Below, one piece after another: positions 8,186 to 16,563 of a stretch of 47,760 bases of DNA. The stretch is taken from positions 1 through 47,760 of the forward strand of contig CALGXX010000012.1 in NCBI GenBank assembly GCA_937935245.1, in the 5' to 3' direction. A program made the position numbers and the translations under genes. The stretch's first letter is position 1, and each line of letters starts with the position of its first letter. This stretch comes from an uncultured Candidatus Saccharibacteria bacterium (GTDB lineage Bacteria; Patescibacteriota; Saccharimonadia; Saccharimonadales; Saccharimonadaceae). The notes under the pieces are model-generated. The model did no database searches. It worked only from the letters and a program-made list of their open reading frames with translations, and had not been told where the DNA came from.

Positions 8186-8989
8186 ATGCTACCAATGTAC
8201 GATAAGTTTTTGGGTAAAATATCAAGCGATTTCATGGATGTCGGAGGCGTGAAAACTGCTTGTTATTTTTATCAAGGTGGCTCAGATAAAACTATTTTGC
8301 TAATTCATGGCATTGGTGGCGATTTTCACGGAATGATTCCGCTGGCTTATTACCTGAAAAATGATGCGAATTTGGTGTTTGTTGACTTGCCTTCTCATGG
8401 CAGAAGTCAATTGATAAAAAATATGAAAATGAGCGACGTTGAAAATTGGGCGATGAATTTGATGCCGGCTTTTGGCGGTAAAGGCGTGTCAATTGACGAG
8501 GTTGTCGCCCATTCACTTGGATGTTTGGCGGCAAATAAAATGCAATGCCAGAAAATTTGGTACATTAGCCCTCCGATGAAAACTTCGGTCGTATCGAGAA
8601 TTTCCTCGTCGTTCTTTTACCGCACTCGTCGAGTGAATCAATATATCTATTTGAACTATTATTTTTCGGTGTTTCGTGGGCTGTGTTTGGTGAATAATAG
8701 ACGGAAAAATGTCGTGGATTTGATACGGTGGCTGACGAAAAATACGCGAGTAACGCGGCGGCAATATTTGGAGCAATCGAAAATTGCGCGGGACATTTCT
8801 CGGGGCAATAAAATTATTATTTCTGAGCGTGAGTTTACGGGATTGATAGTTGGGCGACGGGATAAGATTTCGCTTCCCGTAAACGCCGCCGATGGTGTAA
8901 AAATTGATAAATTTGTGGAGCTTGATACGGGACATTTGTCGGTGTTGGATAGTCCAGAGCTGGTTGCCGAATTGATATTGGCGGAATAA
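8186..8989 (+). CDS. Alpha/beta hydrolase fold protein
   Basis: About 267 aa. LLIHGIGGDFHG is the oxyanion-hole HG region. VAHSLGC is the nucleophile elbow, with Ala in the first Gly position of GxSxG. GRRDKI (Asp) and TGHLSVL (His) complete a triad. The substrate is unknown. TATAAT at 8171-8176 is only 3 nt from the ATG at 8180 but 9 nt from the ATG at 8186, so I prefer 8186 as start of a leaderless message; the longer form would add two residues. It precedes two glycosyltransferase genes on the same strand. Confidence 0.8.
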   Translation: MLPMYDKFLGKISSDFMDVGGVKTACYFYQGGSDKTILLIHGIGGDFHGMIPLAYYLKNDANLVFVDLPSHGRSQLIKNMKMSDVENWAMNLMPAFGGKGVSIDEVVAHSLGCLAANKMQCQKIWYISPPMKTSVVSRISSSFFYRTRRVNQYIYLNYYFSVFRGLCLVNNRRKNVVDLIRWLTKNTRVTRRQYLEQSKIARDISRGNKIIISEREFTGLIVGRRDKISLPVNAADGVKIDKFVELDTGHLSVLDSPELVAELILAE

Positions 8990-9009
8990 TTATTTGCTAT
9001 ACTGTAGGT

Positions 9010-10032
9010 ATGAGTAAGAAAGACGATAAAAAACTAATTGTTAATATGATTTCTGAGAGCGAATTTACCGTTCAGGGTCACGGTGTGCATACGGCTTATA
9101 AGGAGATTACGGACGCGCTGCGTAAAAGAAAAGATATTGATATTGAAGTGAATTCTGATCGTCCTGCTGACATTGTTCATATTCAGACTATGGGTTTGTA
9201 TTCGTTTCGACATCTGATGAAAAAAGGTGGCAAAAAAGTTGTTTCTGCTCACATTGTGCCGGATAGTTTTATTGGCTCAATTAAAGGCGCGAAATATTGG
9301 AAGCCTTTAGGTCGAGCGTGGCTGAAATTCTTTTACAAAAAGGCTGATTTGGTTTTGGCCTGCTCTGGTATGGTTGCTGATGAACTGATAAATGACATGC
9401 ACGTGTCAAAGACGAAAGTTCTTTATAATACGATAAATATGTCGAGATATAAGCATTCTGCTGCGGAGAAAAAGTCGGCTCGGAAGAAACTTGGCTTGAA
9501 AGATGATGATTTTGTGGTTATGGGAAATGGTCAAGTCCAGCCGCGAAAACGTTTGGATATTTTAATAAAAGCTGCCAAAGAAATGCCAGATGTAAAGTTT
9601 TTCTGGGTGGGAGGAATCCCGTTTAAGAATTTGGGTGCTGATTATAACACCATGCAAAATATGATAAAAAATGCGCCGAATAATCTCACTGTAACTGGTG
9701 TGATACCTTTGGAGAGTGTTCGCGACTATTATGTCGCTGCCGACGTTTTTGTTTTGCCAGCTATGCAGGAAAATCATCCTATGTGCGTCTTGGAGGCGGC
9801 TGGCGCTGGCTTGCCGATCATTCTACGCGATATTCCGCAATATAACGACACATTTAAGGGCGACGCTGTTATGGCGAAAACGGATGATGAGCTCTTGGAG
9901 TTGATTAGTAAATTGCGCAAAGATAAGAAAGCTTATAAGAAAGCGCAACTTGGTGCTAAGAAAATTGCTGAGCGTTTTGACAGCAGTGCTGGCACTGAGC
10001 GATTGGTTGAATTTTATCGATCGCTGATATAA
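9010..10032 (+). CDS. GT4 family glycosyltransferase (glycolipid-type)
   Basis: 340 aa. It has a GT-B fold pattern: N-terminal acceptor half with FTVQGHGVHTAY and ADIVHIQTMG, then a nucleotide-sugar half with GNGQVQPRKRLDILIKAA (about 175-195) and the E-x7-E motif ENHPMCVLEAAGAG. The AHIVPDSFIGS stretch resembles enzymes that add a second sugar to glucosyl-diacylglycerol. With the next gene it could make a membrane diglycosyl lipid; this is inference. TATACT at 8998-9003 ends 6 nt before the ATG. It should act at the inner membrane face. Confidence 0.8.
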   Translation: MSKKDDKKLIVNMISESEFTVQGHGVHTAYKEITDALRKRKDIDIEVNSDRPADIVHIQTMGLYSFRHLMKKGGKKVVSAHIVPDSFIGSIKGAKYWKPLGRAWLKFFYKKADLVLACSGMVADELINDMHVSKTKVLYNTINMSRYKHSAAEKKSARKKLGLKDDDFVVMGNGQVQPRKRLDILIKAAKEMPDVKFFWVGGIPFKNLGADYNTMQNMIKNAPNNLTVTGVIPLESVRDYYVAADVFVLPAMQENHPMCVLEAAGAGLPIILRDIPQYNDTFKGDAVMAKTDDELLELISKLRKDKKAYKKAQLGAKKIAERFDSSAGTERLVEFYRSLI

Positions 10033-10051
10033 ATGGTATAATGGGGCTATT

Positions 10052-11350
10052 ATGAGGATAGGACTTTTTACGGACAGCTATAGACCGTCCATTAATGGTA
10101 TCGTTTACGTTGTTGAATCATTAAAGCGCGAGCTGGAAGCTTTGGGGCATGAGGTTTATGTTTTTTGCCCAGCAAAGTCTATTAGTCCATCCAAGCAAGC
10201 CGAACTTCTCCACGAAGATGAGAATAGCCGAATAATTCGTTTCCGCTCAATTACGGGCGCGTTCTTTGACGATTACGACACGTCGGTATTCTTCCCTCCT
10301 GTGGTGCAGCGTCAAATTGCCAATATGAATTTGGACGTTGTTCATATTTTTACGCCGTCGCAAATTGGTCTATTGGGCGTGAAGGCAGCGAAGAAAAATA
10401 ATATTCCTTTGATTATCCAACATTGTACGGATCTATATGAGTTCGTCGATCATTATCCTGCAGTTTTGCCGGGAGTTTTGGCGTTGGCGGGAGTGGTTTT
10501 TCCATTGTCGGTAAAACTGAATGGACAGGATTTGCTGGAAGTTGCCAAATTATATCGTCCGCGTAATGGCGTAACGAAATGGAATAAAGATATTATTGAG
10601 CGCGTCATAACTATTTTATACAGCAAGGCGGATGCGGTGATTGCCCTGTCGCGTAAAAGCCGCGATCAATTGGAATCTTGGCAGACTGAAGATTACACGT
10701 ACGATGTTACTTTAATGCCAAACGGTGTGAATGCTCTTCCGCGAGCAAGCGCAAAACGAGTTGCAGAATTTCGCGAGCAATGGGGTCTTGATGAAAAAGA
10801 TGAGGTGTTTGGCTTTGTGGGGCGTTTGGGCGAGGAAAAGAATTTGCCAATTTTGATTCAGGCGTTTAGCGAGTTTATTGCCGAAGCTCGTCCGAAATCG
10901 AAGCTATTGTTTGTTGGTGATTTTGAATATCGAAAGACTTTGGAAAAAATGGCAGCCGAGACGGATTTTGCGGATAGGATTATATTTACTGGCGCTATGC
11001 CACGAGAAGATTTGGGCGTGGCGTATAAAGTGATGAATGTGTTTACTTTTCCTTCGCTTAAGGATACGCAGGGCTGGGTTCTTCACGAAGCTGCTCACGC
11101 TGGAAAGCCGATTGTTATTATTGACAAGGAAGTTTCAGAGGTCGTGAAGGACGGAGTCAATGGCTATTTTGCGGAGAACAATCCAGAAAGTATCGCGGAA
11201 AAAGTAATTGCAATTCTAAAAAGTCCGAAAAAACAAGCGGAGTTTAGCGCTGAAAGTAAAAAATTAGCCAACAAGTTTACGGAGCGCAGTCAAGTGAAGA
11301 AACTTGAAAAGCTTTATAAAAATCTCATTAAAGCGCGCGAAAATCAATAA
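10052..11350 (+). CDS. GT4 family glycosyltransferase (diacylglycerol glucosyltransferase-like)
   Basis: 432 aa. MRIGLFTDSYRPSINGIV and the FTPSQIGLLGVKAAKK region are typical of GT4 enzymes that transfer a first sugar to diacylglycerol. The donor half has FGFVGRLGEEKNLPILIQAF and the terminal motif DTQGWVLHEAAHAGKP. In that motif the first acidic residue of the usual E-x7-E is replaced. TATAAT at 10037-10042 ends 9 nt before the ATG, so although it lies only 19 nt after the previous gene it seems to have its own promoter. The lipid acceptor is inferred, not shown. Confidence 0.8.
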   Translation: MRIGLFTDSYRPSINGIVYVVESLKRELEALGHEVYVFCPAKSISPSKQAELLHEDENSRIIRFRSITGAFFDDYDTSVFFPPVVQRQIANMNLDVVHIFTPSQIGLLGVKAAKKNNIPLIIQHCTDLYEFVDHYPAVLPGVLALAGVVFPLSVKLNGQDLLEVAKLYRPRNGVTKWNKDIIERVITILYSKADAVIALSRKSRDQLESWQTEDYTYDVTLMPNGVNALPRASAKRVAEFREQWGLDEKDEVFGFVGRLGEEKNLPILIQAFSEFIAEARPKSKLLFVGDFEYRKTLEKMAAETDFADRIIFTGAMPREDLGVAYKVMNVFTFPSLKDTQGWVLHEAAHAGKPIVIIDKEVSEVVKDGVNGYFAENNPESIAEKVIAILKSPKKQAEFSAESKKLANKFTERSQVKKLEKLYKNLIKARENQ

Positions 11351-11379
11351 ATTCTGAGCCTAGTTCGTAGTCAATGCGA

Positions 11380-11856
11380 TTATCTATTAGAGATAAGTCG
11401 CCTGGTTTCTCGGTCTTGGTCGCGGCGTTTGATGGTTTGGCGCTTGTCGTAATTTTTCTTACCTTTTCCGAGCGCGATTACAACTTTAATGAATTTTCCA
11501 TTGGTCAATAATTTGGTCGGGACAATTGTCATTCCCTGTTTTTTGGCTTCTGTAAAATTTGACAATTGCTTTTTACCTACCAATAATTTCCGCGCAGAAG
11601 TATCGACTGAACGGCTATTTGCTTCTCCGCGAACGTTTAATCGCAGTGAAAAGCTAGCGTTATTTAGCCACAATTCGCCGTTTCTTAAGCTAACAAATGA
11701 GCCTTTAAGTTGGACGTGTCCTTCTCTGGCGGCTCGCACTTCCATCCCAGTTAAAACCAAGCCGGCTACAATTTCTTCGCCAAGCTCATAATCAAACCGT
11801 GCGCGACGATTGACAATATTCTGTGTGGCTGGTTTTTTAGCTTTTGGCTTTGACAT
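11380..11856 (-). CDS. smpB: SsrA-binding protein SmpB
   Basis: Binds tmRNA and brings it to stalled ribosomes for trans-translation. 158 aa, the usual length. Conserved stretches are visible: NRRARFDYEL, GLVLTGMEVRAAREGHVQLKGSF, ELWLNNASF, RKLLVGKKQL, PTKLLTNGKFIKVVIALGKGKKNYDKR, and a basic RDQDRETRR tail that enters the decoding centre. TATAAT at 11864-11869 ends 7 nt before the ATG. It converges on the glycosyltransferase gene. Confidence 0.97.
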   Translation of the reverse strand: MSKPKAKKPATQNIVNRRARFDYELGEEIVAGLVLTGMEVRAAREGHVQLKGSFVSLRNGELWLNNASFSLRLNVRGEANSRSVDTSARKLLVGKKQLSNFTEAKKQGMTIVPTKLLTNGKFIKVVIALGKGKKNYDKRQTIKRRDQDRETRRLISNR

Positions 11857-11945
11857 GGATTATATTATAGCAAAACTTAACGCGACAGTATATTTAGGCT
11901 AGTTTGGTGCGGCTGAAATATGACTTATGTTACAATATCTCAAGC

Positions 11946-13604
11946 ATGATAGCCGACATTCACATTACTGAGAAAAGTTTTGGCGATAAGACGTTGATGA
12001 AAGACGTCAAGTTCAGTGTGGACGACGGCGAGAAAGTCGGCGTGGTTGGTCGTAACGGTGTTGGCAAGTCGACGCTGTTTGGAATATTGAGCGGAAAAGA
12101 CACTGATTATACTGGCGAGGTTATTTTTCGGCGCGGCATTACGGTTGCGACTACCGCCCAGGAACATCATGGTTTGGGCGATCAAACGGTTATGTCGTAT
12201 ATTCTTGGCGGACTTCCAGAATATTCCAAGCTGAAGAAAATTATCGATGAATATCCACTGACTATGGGCGATAATATGCGAAAAATTGAGGAATATACAC
12301 AGGCTCTGGAGCGATTTGACCAAAAAGGATTTTATCAAGTTGAAGAAAAAATTGAGCGAGAGCTGAGCAATTTTCAATTAGACGGTTATGGTAATCGGAA
12401 GATTTCTTCCCTGTCTGGCGGTCAAAAAAGGCTGGTGGAAATTGTTAAAATTATGCACTCAGAGGCGCATTTGGCGCTGATTGACGAGCCGACCAACCAC
12501 ATGGATTATGTGGCGAAACAGCAGTTTATTGACTGGATGAATTCCCAGCCACATCAAGCGATGCTAATCATTACGCATGATCGCGATGTGCTTGGGCAGG
12601 TTGATCGAATAGTTGAGATTAAGGACGGACAGGCCGTGAGTTATCGTGGAAATTACGACGCATACTTGAAGCAGAATGCGCAAGCCACGACAGCTGGAAT
12701 GAACAATTTTGAGCAGATTGAGAAGCGAATTGTTAACCTGAAACAAAAAGTTTTGGACTATCAAAGGCTTAAGGAAAAATCGCGAAATCCTGGCACGATT
12801 CAGAAGTTTAAGCGCTTGGAAAATGAGGCGCGAGCGGAGCTGGAGGAATTGTCAGAAATGGAAAAGCCGACGTTTTGGATTGACAAAGAATCTGTCGGTC
12901 AATTGGATTATAAATCGGCCGAGCGTTACGGAAAGTTCAAGTCGCGTAATATTCGCCTGAGTATGAAAGATGCTTCCAGTCGCAGTCAGCACGTGTTGGT
13001 TCGAGCGGAAAATGTGGCAGTTGGGATTGGTGAGCGGATATTGTTTGAGGACGTGAATATTGATTTGCGCGAAGGTGAAGCGATTGAAATTAGAGGTCGT
13101 AATGGCGCTGGTAAGACTACGCTGATTCGGATGATTTTGGCGTCGGGCAAGAGCTTTGACGATGGTCCTGTTCTTTATTCTGGCGATATTTTCCTTGATC
13201 CGCAGGTTCGAATTGGCGTTTATGAGCAAGAAATTGACGAGCGATATCTGTCTGATCCGCTAGAAAAAGCGATTGAAAAATTGTATATGAGTCGCGATTT
13301 GTCGATTTCTGATACGAAGATTCGGCAACTTTTGGCTGACTATTTGTTCACGGACGCTGATCGGATGACGCCGCTGGCTCGCTTGTCTGGCGGTCAAAAA
13401 GCGCGTTTTCAGATTATTGCTATGCTGGCGAACGACCCGCAACTGCTTATCTTAGACGAGCCGACGAATCACTTGGATCTGCCGAGTATTGAAGAGCTGG
13501 AAACAGCGTTGGCCAAATATTCCGGCGCGATTCTTTACGTCAGCCACGATAATTATTTCCGCGAAAAACTTGGCGGAAAAGTTGTGCAAATTGGCGCAGA
13601 ATAA
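11946..13604 (+). CDS. ABC-F family ATPase (translation factor type)
   Basis: 552 aa from the ATG at 11946. An upstream in-frame TTG at 11904 would place the -10 box (TGT-TACAAT, 11931-11936) inside the gene, so it is rejected. There are two ABC domains: Walker A GRNGVGKST and signature LSGGQKR, then GRNGAGKTT and LSGGQKA, each with a Walker B DEPTNH. A charged linker around residues 230-310 matches the ABC-F interdomain arm. No membrane segments. Proteins of this type bind the ribosomal E site and relieve stalling or protect from antibiotics. The subfamily is not resolved. Confidence 0.92.
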   Translation: MIADIHITEKSFGDKTLMKDVKFSVDDGEKVGVVGRNGVGKSTLFGILSGKDTDYTGEVIFRRGITVATTAQEHHGLGDQTVMSYILGGLPEYSKLKKIIDEYPLTMGDNMRKIEEYTQALERFDQKGFYQVEEKIERELSNFQLDGYGNRKISSLSGGQKRLVEIVKIMHSEAHLALIDEPTNHMDYVAKQQFIDWMNSQPHQAMLIITHDRDVLGQVDRIVEIKDGQAVSYRGNYDAYLKQNAQATTAGMNNFEQIEKRIVNLKQKVLDYQRLKEKSRNPGTIQKFKRLENEARAELEELSEMEKPTFWIDKESVGQLDYKSAERYGKFKSRNIRLSMKDASSRSQHVLVRAENVAVGIGERILFEDVNIDLREGEAIEIRGRNGAGKTTLIRMILASGKSFDDGPVLYSGDIFLDPQVRIGVYEQEIDERYLSDPLEKAIEKLYMSRDLSISDTKIRQLLADYLFTDADRMTPLARLSGGQKARFQIIAMLANDPQLLILDEPTNHLDLPSIEELETALAKYSGAILYVSHDNYFREKLGGKVVQIGAE

Positions 13605-13606
13605 AA

Positions 13607-13633
13607 ATTTTCCGCCAGAATTTGACGGAAAAT
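13607..13633. terminator. Hairpin after the ABC-F gene
   Basis: ATTTTCCG and CGGAAAAT form an 8-bp stem with an 11-nt loop right after the stop, followed by a T-rich stretch. It lies between convergent genes and could serve both. Confidence 0.5.
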
Positions 13634-13654
13634 CTTGAATTATTTTTAAGAAAA

Positions 13655-13942
13655 TTAGTCGGCTAGTAAGCCGTTTTTTCGTAGCAAGTCTTGTAGTTTA
13701 GGTCGATCAAAGCCAAGCACCAATTCCCCGTTGATATCTGTTACTGGCACGCCTTGGAAATTACCGCCATTTTTATTTAGCAATTCCTCTTTTGCGCCAG
13801 GATCGGCCTCGATATCTTTGGAAACAAAATCAATTCCCAGCTTCTTCAGCCATTCCATTTCCGTGTGGCAAAACGCGCACCAGCTAGTGTTGTACACGAC
13901 AACTTTTGTGTCTTGATGGTTGTTCGTTGTGTCTTCGCTCAT
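13655..13942 (-). CDS. Glutaredoxin-like protein
   Basis: 95 aa thioredoxin-fold protein. The redox motif is WCAFC (about residues 21-25), followed by DFVSKDIEADP and the cis-Pro GVPVTDI stretch typical of NrdH/glutaredoxin. It should reduce disulfides in the cytoplasm. The start is SD-led (AGGGGA) with a TATAAT about 30 nt upstream, so it is one of the minority of genes here with a true leader. Confidence 0.88.
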   Translation of the reverse strand: MSEDTTNNHQDTKVVVYNTSWCAFCHTEMEWLKKLGIDFVSKDIEADPGAKEELLNKNGGNFQGVPVTDINGELVLGFDRPKLQDLLRKNGLLAD

Positions 13943-13990
13943 ATATTCCCCTATTTAATAACACTTCCAATTATAACATAACGGTTACGT

Positions 13991-14215
13991 CTATTTAGAA
14001 TTCTTCGACGTCAAATGCCAATTTTTGCACCATTCACAATGATATATATCAATCGACAAATTCGGGTTTGCTAATTCTTGGATTTCTGCTGCTTGGCGGG
14101 CTTTTATCTCTGTTGAGAAGCGACGTTTTTTCTGGCAATTAGCCAACCCTGAAATTGACATCAATGATGTTTTTTGGGTTTTTTGACTATTTTTTGAATA
14201 ATTTCGTCGTGGCAT
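13991..14215 (-). CDS. Small basic protein with CxxC-WHLTS motif
   Basis: 74 aa, strongly basic. The C-terminal HCEWCKNWHLTS resembles half of a zinc ribbon seen in many small phage and bacterial proteins; a further Cys lies at GLANCQKKRR, giving three Cys plus His as possible metal ligands. No function is known to me. TATACT at 14226-14231 ends 10 nt before the ATG, so it is probably leaderless. It is divergent from the ATP synthase operon, whose first ATG lies 39 bp away. Confidence 0.6.
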   Translation of the reverse strand: MPRRNYSKNSQKTQKTSLMSISGLANCQKKRRFSTEIKARQAAEIQELANPNLSIDIYHCEWCKNWHLTSKNSK

Positions 14216-14254
14216 CTTGCAAAATAGTATAACAGATTGATATAGTGGAAAGTA

Positions 14255-14515
14255 ATGGTAAAAGAAACTGACATTTCGGCTAATGATACAGGCGATTCTG
14301 GCGCGATGATGATTCTGGCAAGGACGATGATTGGTACAATGTGGCGAATGTTTTTGCCGACAATTGGTTTGACTTTGTTGGGATTGTGGCTGGATAATGT
14401 CAGCGGAATGAAGATGAGATGGTTGCTTGCTGGAATTGTTTCTGGCGCGATTATCTCAGTGATTCTCGTAGCTTTGCAAATTGCTAAAATTAAACAGCAG
14501 GAGTTGAAGAAATGA
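14255..14515 (+). CDS. AtpI-like membrane protein, first gene of the ATP synthase operon
   Basis: 86 aa with two membrane helices (about 30-48 and 57-77) separated by a short charged loop, the pattern of AtpI/AtpZ proteins that assist c-ring assembly or ion supply to F-type ATPase. Sequence similarity to either family is weak; position is the main argument. TATAGT at 14241-14246 ends 8 nt before the ATG. Its stop codon overlaps the atpB start (ATGA). Confidence 0.65.
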   Translation: MVKETDISANDTGDSGAMMILARTMIGTMWRMFLPTIGLTLLGLWLDNVSGMKMRWLLAGIVSGAIISVILVALQIAKIKQQELKK

Positions 14516-15348
14516 TCGATTATATGGCAAGCGCTGGTCCGCATATTTCAGTAAAGGTTGACGAAGTTTTCAATGTCGCTGGCGTATCTATTACGAATTC
14601 ACACTTGATGGGATTCTTGGGATTGATCGTACTTGTATGGGTAATGTTCCGTACTCGTGCGGCAGTTTTAGGTAAAAAGAAACATAACTTTATCACAAGG
14701 CTAATTCAGTGGACGTTCGACGGACTTTACAATACAGTTTGCCAAGTTATTCCAGACCAAAAATGGGCGCGTAAGGTTGCTCCGCTTTGTATTACGTTGT
14801 TTTTCTTTATTGTTGCGCAGTACTGGCTGGGGCTTTTGCCGATCGTTGGTCCAGTTACAATTGGCGAGCATCACACTCCTCTGTTCCGCGGTGGTGTGGC
14901 GGATCTTAATATGACTTTCGGCTTGGCAATTGTAACGATTGTCGCGGCTCAGGTTTATGCGTTTAAGTATTTGGGCTTTAAGGGCAATTTGGGACGATAT
15001 TTCGTTAACCCGCTGCGTGATCCAATTATGTCATTTGTCGGTATTTTGGAGTTAGTGGCTGAGTTTTCGCGAATGCTGGGGCTGAGTTTTCGTCTGTTTG
15101 GTAACGTTTTGGCTGGCGAAATTCTCTTGGCAATTATCGCTTACATGACGAAGTTTTTGTCACCTGTGGCTCTGCAGCCATTCTATTTCTTTGAATTGTT
15201 TATCGGCGGTATTCAGGCGTATATTTTCTTTATGCTATCAACTGTGTTTATTTCCCTGGGGCTGGCTCACCATGATTCGCACGAGCCAATTGATGAAGTT
15301 CACTCCTCTGTTGAAACTAATAAATTAGCGACATCAGAGAGTGATTAA
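14512..15348 (+). CDS. atpB: ATP synthase F0 subunit a
   Basis: Forms the proton half-channels next to the c-ring in the membrane. 278 aa with five to six hydrophobic segments. The essential Arg is in LSFRLFGNVLAGEILL (about residues 193-208), with the preceding EFSRMLG also conserved. The ATG overlaps the stop of the upstream gene, implying translational coupling. Confidence 0.95.
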   Translation: MIDYMASAGPHISVKVDEVFNVAGVSITNSHLMGFLGLIVLVWVMFRTRAAVLGKKKHNFITRLIQWTFDGLYNTVCQVIPDQKWARKVAPLCITLFFFIVAQYWLGLLPIVGPVTIGEHHTPLFRGGVADLNMTFGLAIVTIVAAQVYAFKYLGFKGNLGRYFVNPLRDPIMSFVGILELVAEFSRMLGLSFRLFGNVLAGEILLAIIAYMTKFLSPVALQPFYFFELFIGGIQAYIFFMLSTVFISLGLAHHDSHEPIDEVHSSVETNKLATSESD

Positions 15349-15384
15349 ATTAGATAATAATTAATTAAAAGGAGAATATTAACC

Positions 15385-15597
15385 ATGGAAGCATTAGCAT
15401 TCACACTTACCTACGCAATCCCAGCAGCATTTGCAGCAATTGGTGCCGCAATTGTTGGTGCAGCAGCTATGAACGCCGCTGGTCGTAACCCAGAAAAAAT
15501 CAACGACCTACGCACAATGATGATCTTGGGTATTTCATTCATCGACGCTATTGCTATTATCGGTTTCGTTGCAGCAATCGTCGGCAAAGTTATGTAG
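15385..15597 (+). CDS. atpE: ATP synthase F0 subunit c
   Basis: 70-aa hairpin of two membrane helices joined by the polar loop GRNPEK. The ion-carrying acidic residue is Asp in FIDAIAI (about residue 54). The Na+-binding Glu-Ser pattern is absent, so proton coupling is likely. A strong AAAGGAG sits 10 nt upstream of the ATG. The codons are clearly biased towards C-ending ones (ATC, AAC, GCA), as expected for the multi-copy ring subunit. Confidence 0.96.
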   Translation: MEALAFTLTYAIPAAFAAIGAAIVGAAAMNAAGRNPEKINDLRTMMILGISFIDAIAIIGFVAAIVGKVM

Positions 15598-15613
15598 TTT
15601 TCGGGAGTAAATT

Positions 15614-16156
15614 GTGGAGAAAATATTAACACAATTTGCCAATTCTGGCGCATCGGAAAAAGCTGGTTTGTTTGATTCGCTAGGTATTGATTGGGTGCTG
15701 TTGGCGTTTCAGACAGTAGCATTTTTAATCTTGCTATTTGTTCTTCGCAAGTTTGTTTATCCGCCAATGATGGAAATGCTCGTCAAGCGAGAAAAAGACC
15801 TGAAAGCGGCTGACGCGGCGGCAAAATCTGCCAAGGAAAATGCCGACCGAGCTGAAGAAATGACCGCCGAAATGATGCGAAAAGCGCGAGCGCAAGCTAG
15901 CGACATCGTGGCGTCTGCTCGAGAAGAAGCGACCGAAGTCGTTGAAGAAGCGGCTAAAAAAGCGACTGCCAAATCTGAAGCTTTGATTAAAGAAGCGCAT
16001 AATACGATTGCTCAAGAAATTGAAAACGCAAAGAAAGACCTGCACAATTCGACATTAGAGTTGGTGGCTGAGGCGACTGGCAAGGTTTTGGGCGAGAAAA
16101 TTGATGCGAAGAAAGATACAAAGCTGATTTCGGAAGCGCTTGAGGAGGCTGAATAG
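15614..16156 (+). CDS. atpF: ATP synthase F0 subunit b
   Basis: 180 aa. One N-terminal membrane helix (about 25-45) precedes a long Ala/Glu/Lys-rich coiled coil, the peripheral stalk that holds F1 against rotation. The start codon is GTG, with GGGAG 6 nt upstream. The stop abuts the atpH ATG directly. Confidence 0.93.
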   Translation: MEKILTQFANSGASEKAGLFDSLGIDWVLLAFQTVAFLILLFVLRKFVYPPMMEMLVKREKDLKAADAAAKSAKENADRAEEMTAEMMRKARAQASDIVASAREEATEVVEEAAKKATAKSEALIKEAHNTIAQEIENAKKDLHNSTLELVAEATGKVLGEKIDAKKDTKLISEALEEAE

Positions 16157-16555
16157 ATGAGATTAGTGTCCAGAAGAAAGTTGGCAAAGTACGCAGCTGA
16201 ACAAATTTTAGCTGGCAATGACGCGGTGTTGGAAGAAATTGCTGGTCTTTTGATTTACGAAAAGCACGAACGTGAAGTTGATTTGTTGGTGCGAGACATT
16301 GAGGCTGAATTGGCTGAGAACGGTGAGATTGTAGCGTCGGTCGAGAGTGCGAGAGCGCTTGACGACAACACAAGGCGTAAAATAGAGCAGTTTCTGGCGG
16401 CTGTGGCGAGCGATAAAAATAGCAAGCCAAAAGTGTTGCTAAGAGAATCAATTGACCCGACGTTGATTGGCGGATTTAAGCTACAAACGCCGACCGCAAC
16501 ACTGGACGCAACGGTTTCGAAGAAGTTAAACGACTTGCGGGCGAAGAAAATCTAG
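16157..16555 (+). CDS. atpH: ATP synthase F1 subunit delta (short form)
   Basis: 132 aa, against about 175-180 in most bacteria. The C-terminal part carries the family signature: ASVESARALDDNTRRKIE, then DPTLIGGFKLQT and LDATVSKKLNDL. The N-terminal helical bundle that docks on top of F1 is shortened to about 60 residues. Position between atpF and atpA makes the assignment firm. No frameshift is visible. Confidence 0.88.
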   Translation: MRLVSRRKLAKYAAEQILAGNDAVLEEIAGLLIYEKHEREVDLLVRDIEAELAENGEIVASVESARALDDNTRRKIEQFLAAVASDKNSKPKVLLRESIDPTLIGGFKLQTPTATLDATVSKKLNDLRAKKI

Positions 16556-16563
16556 GAGGAAAA

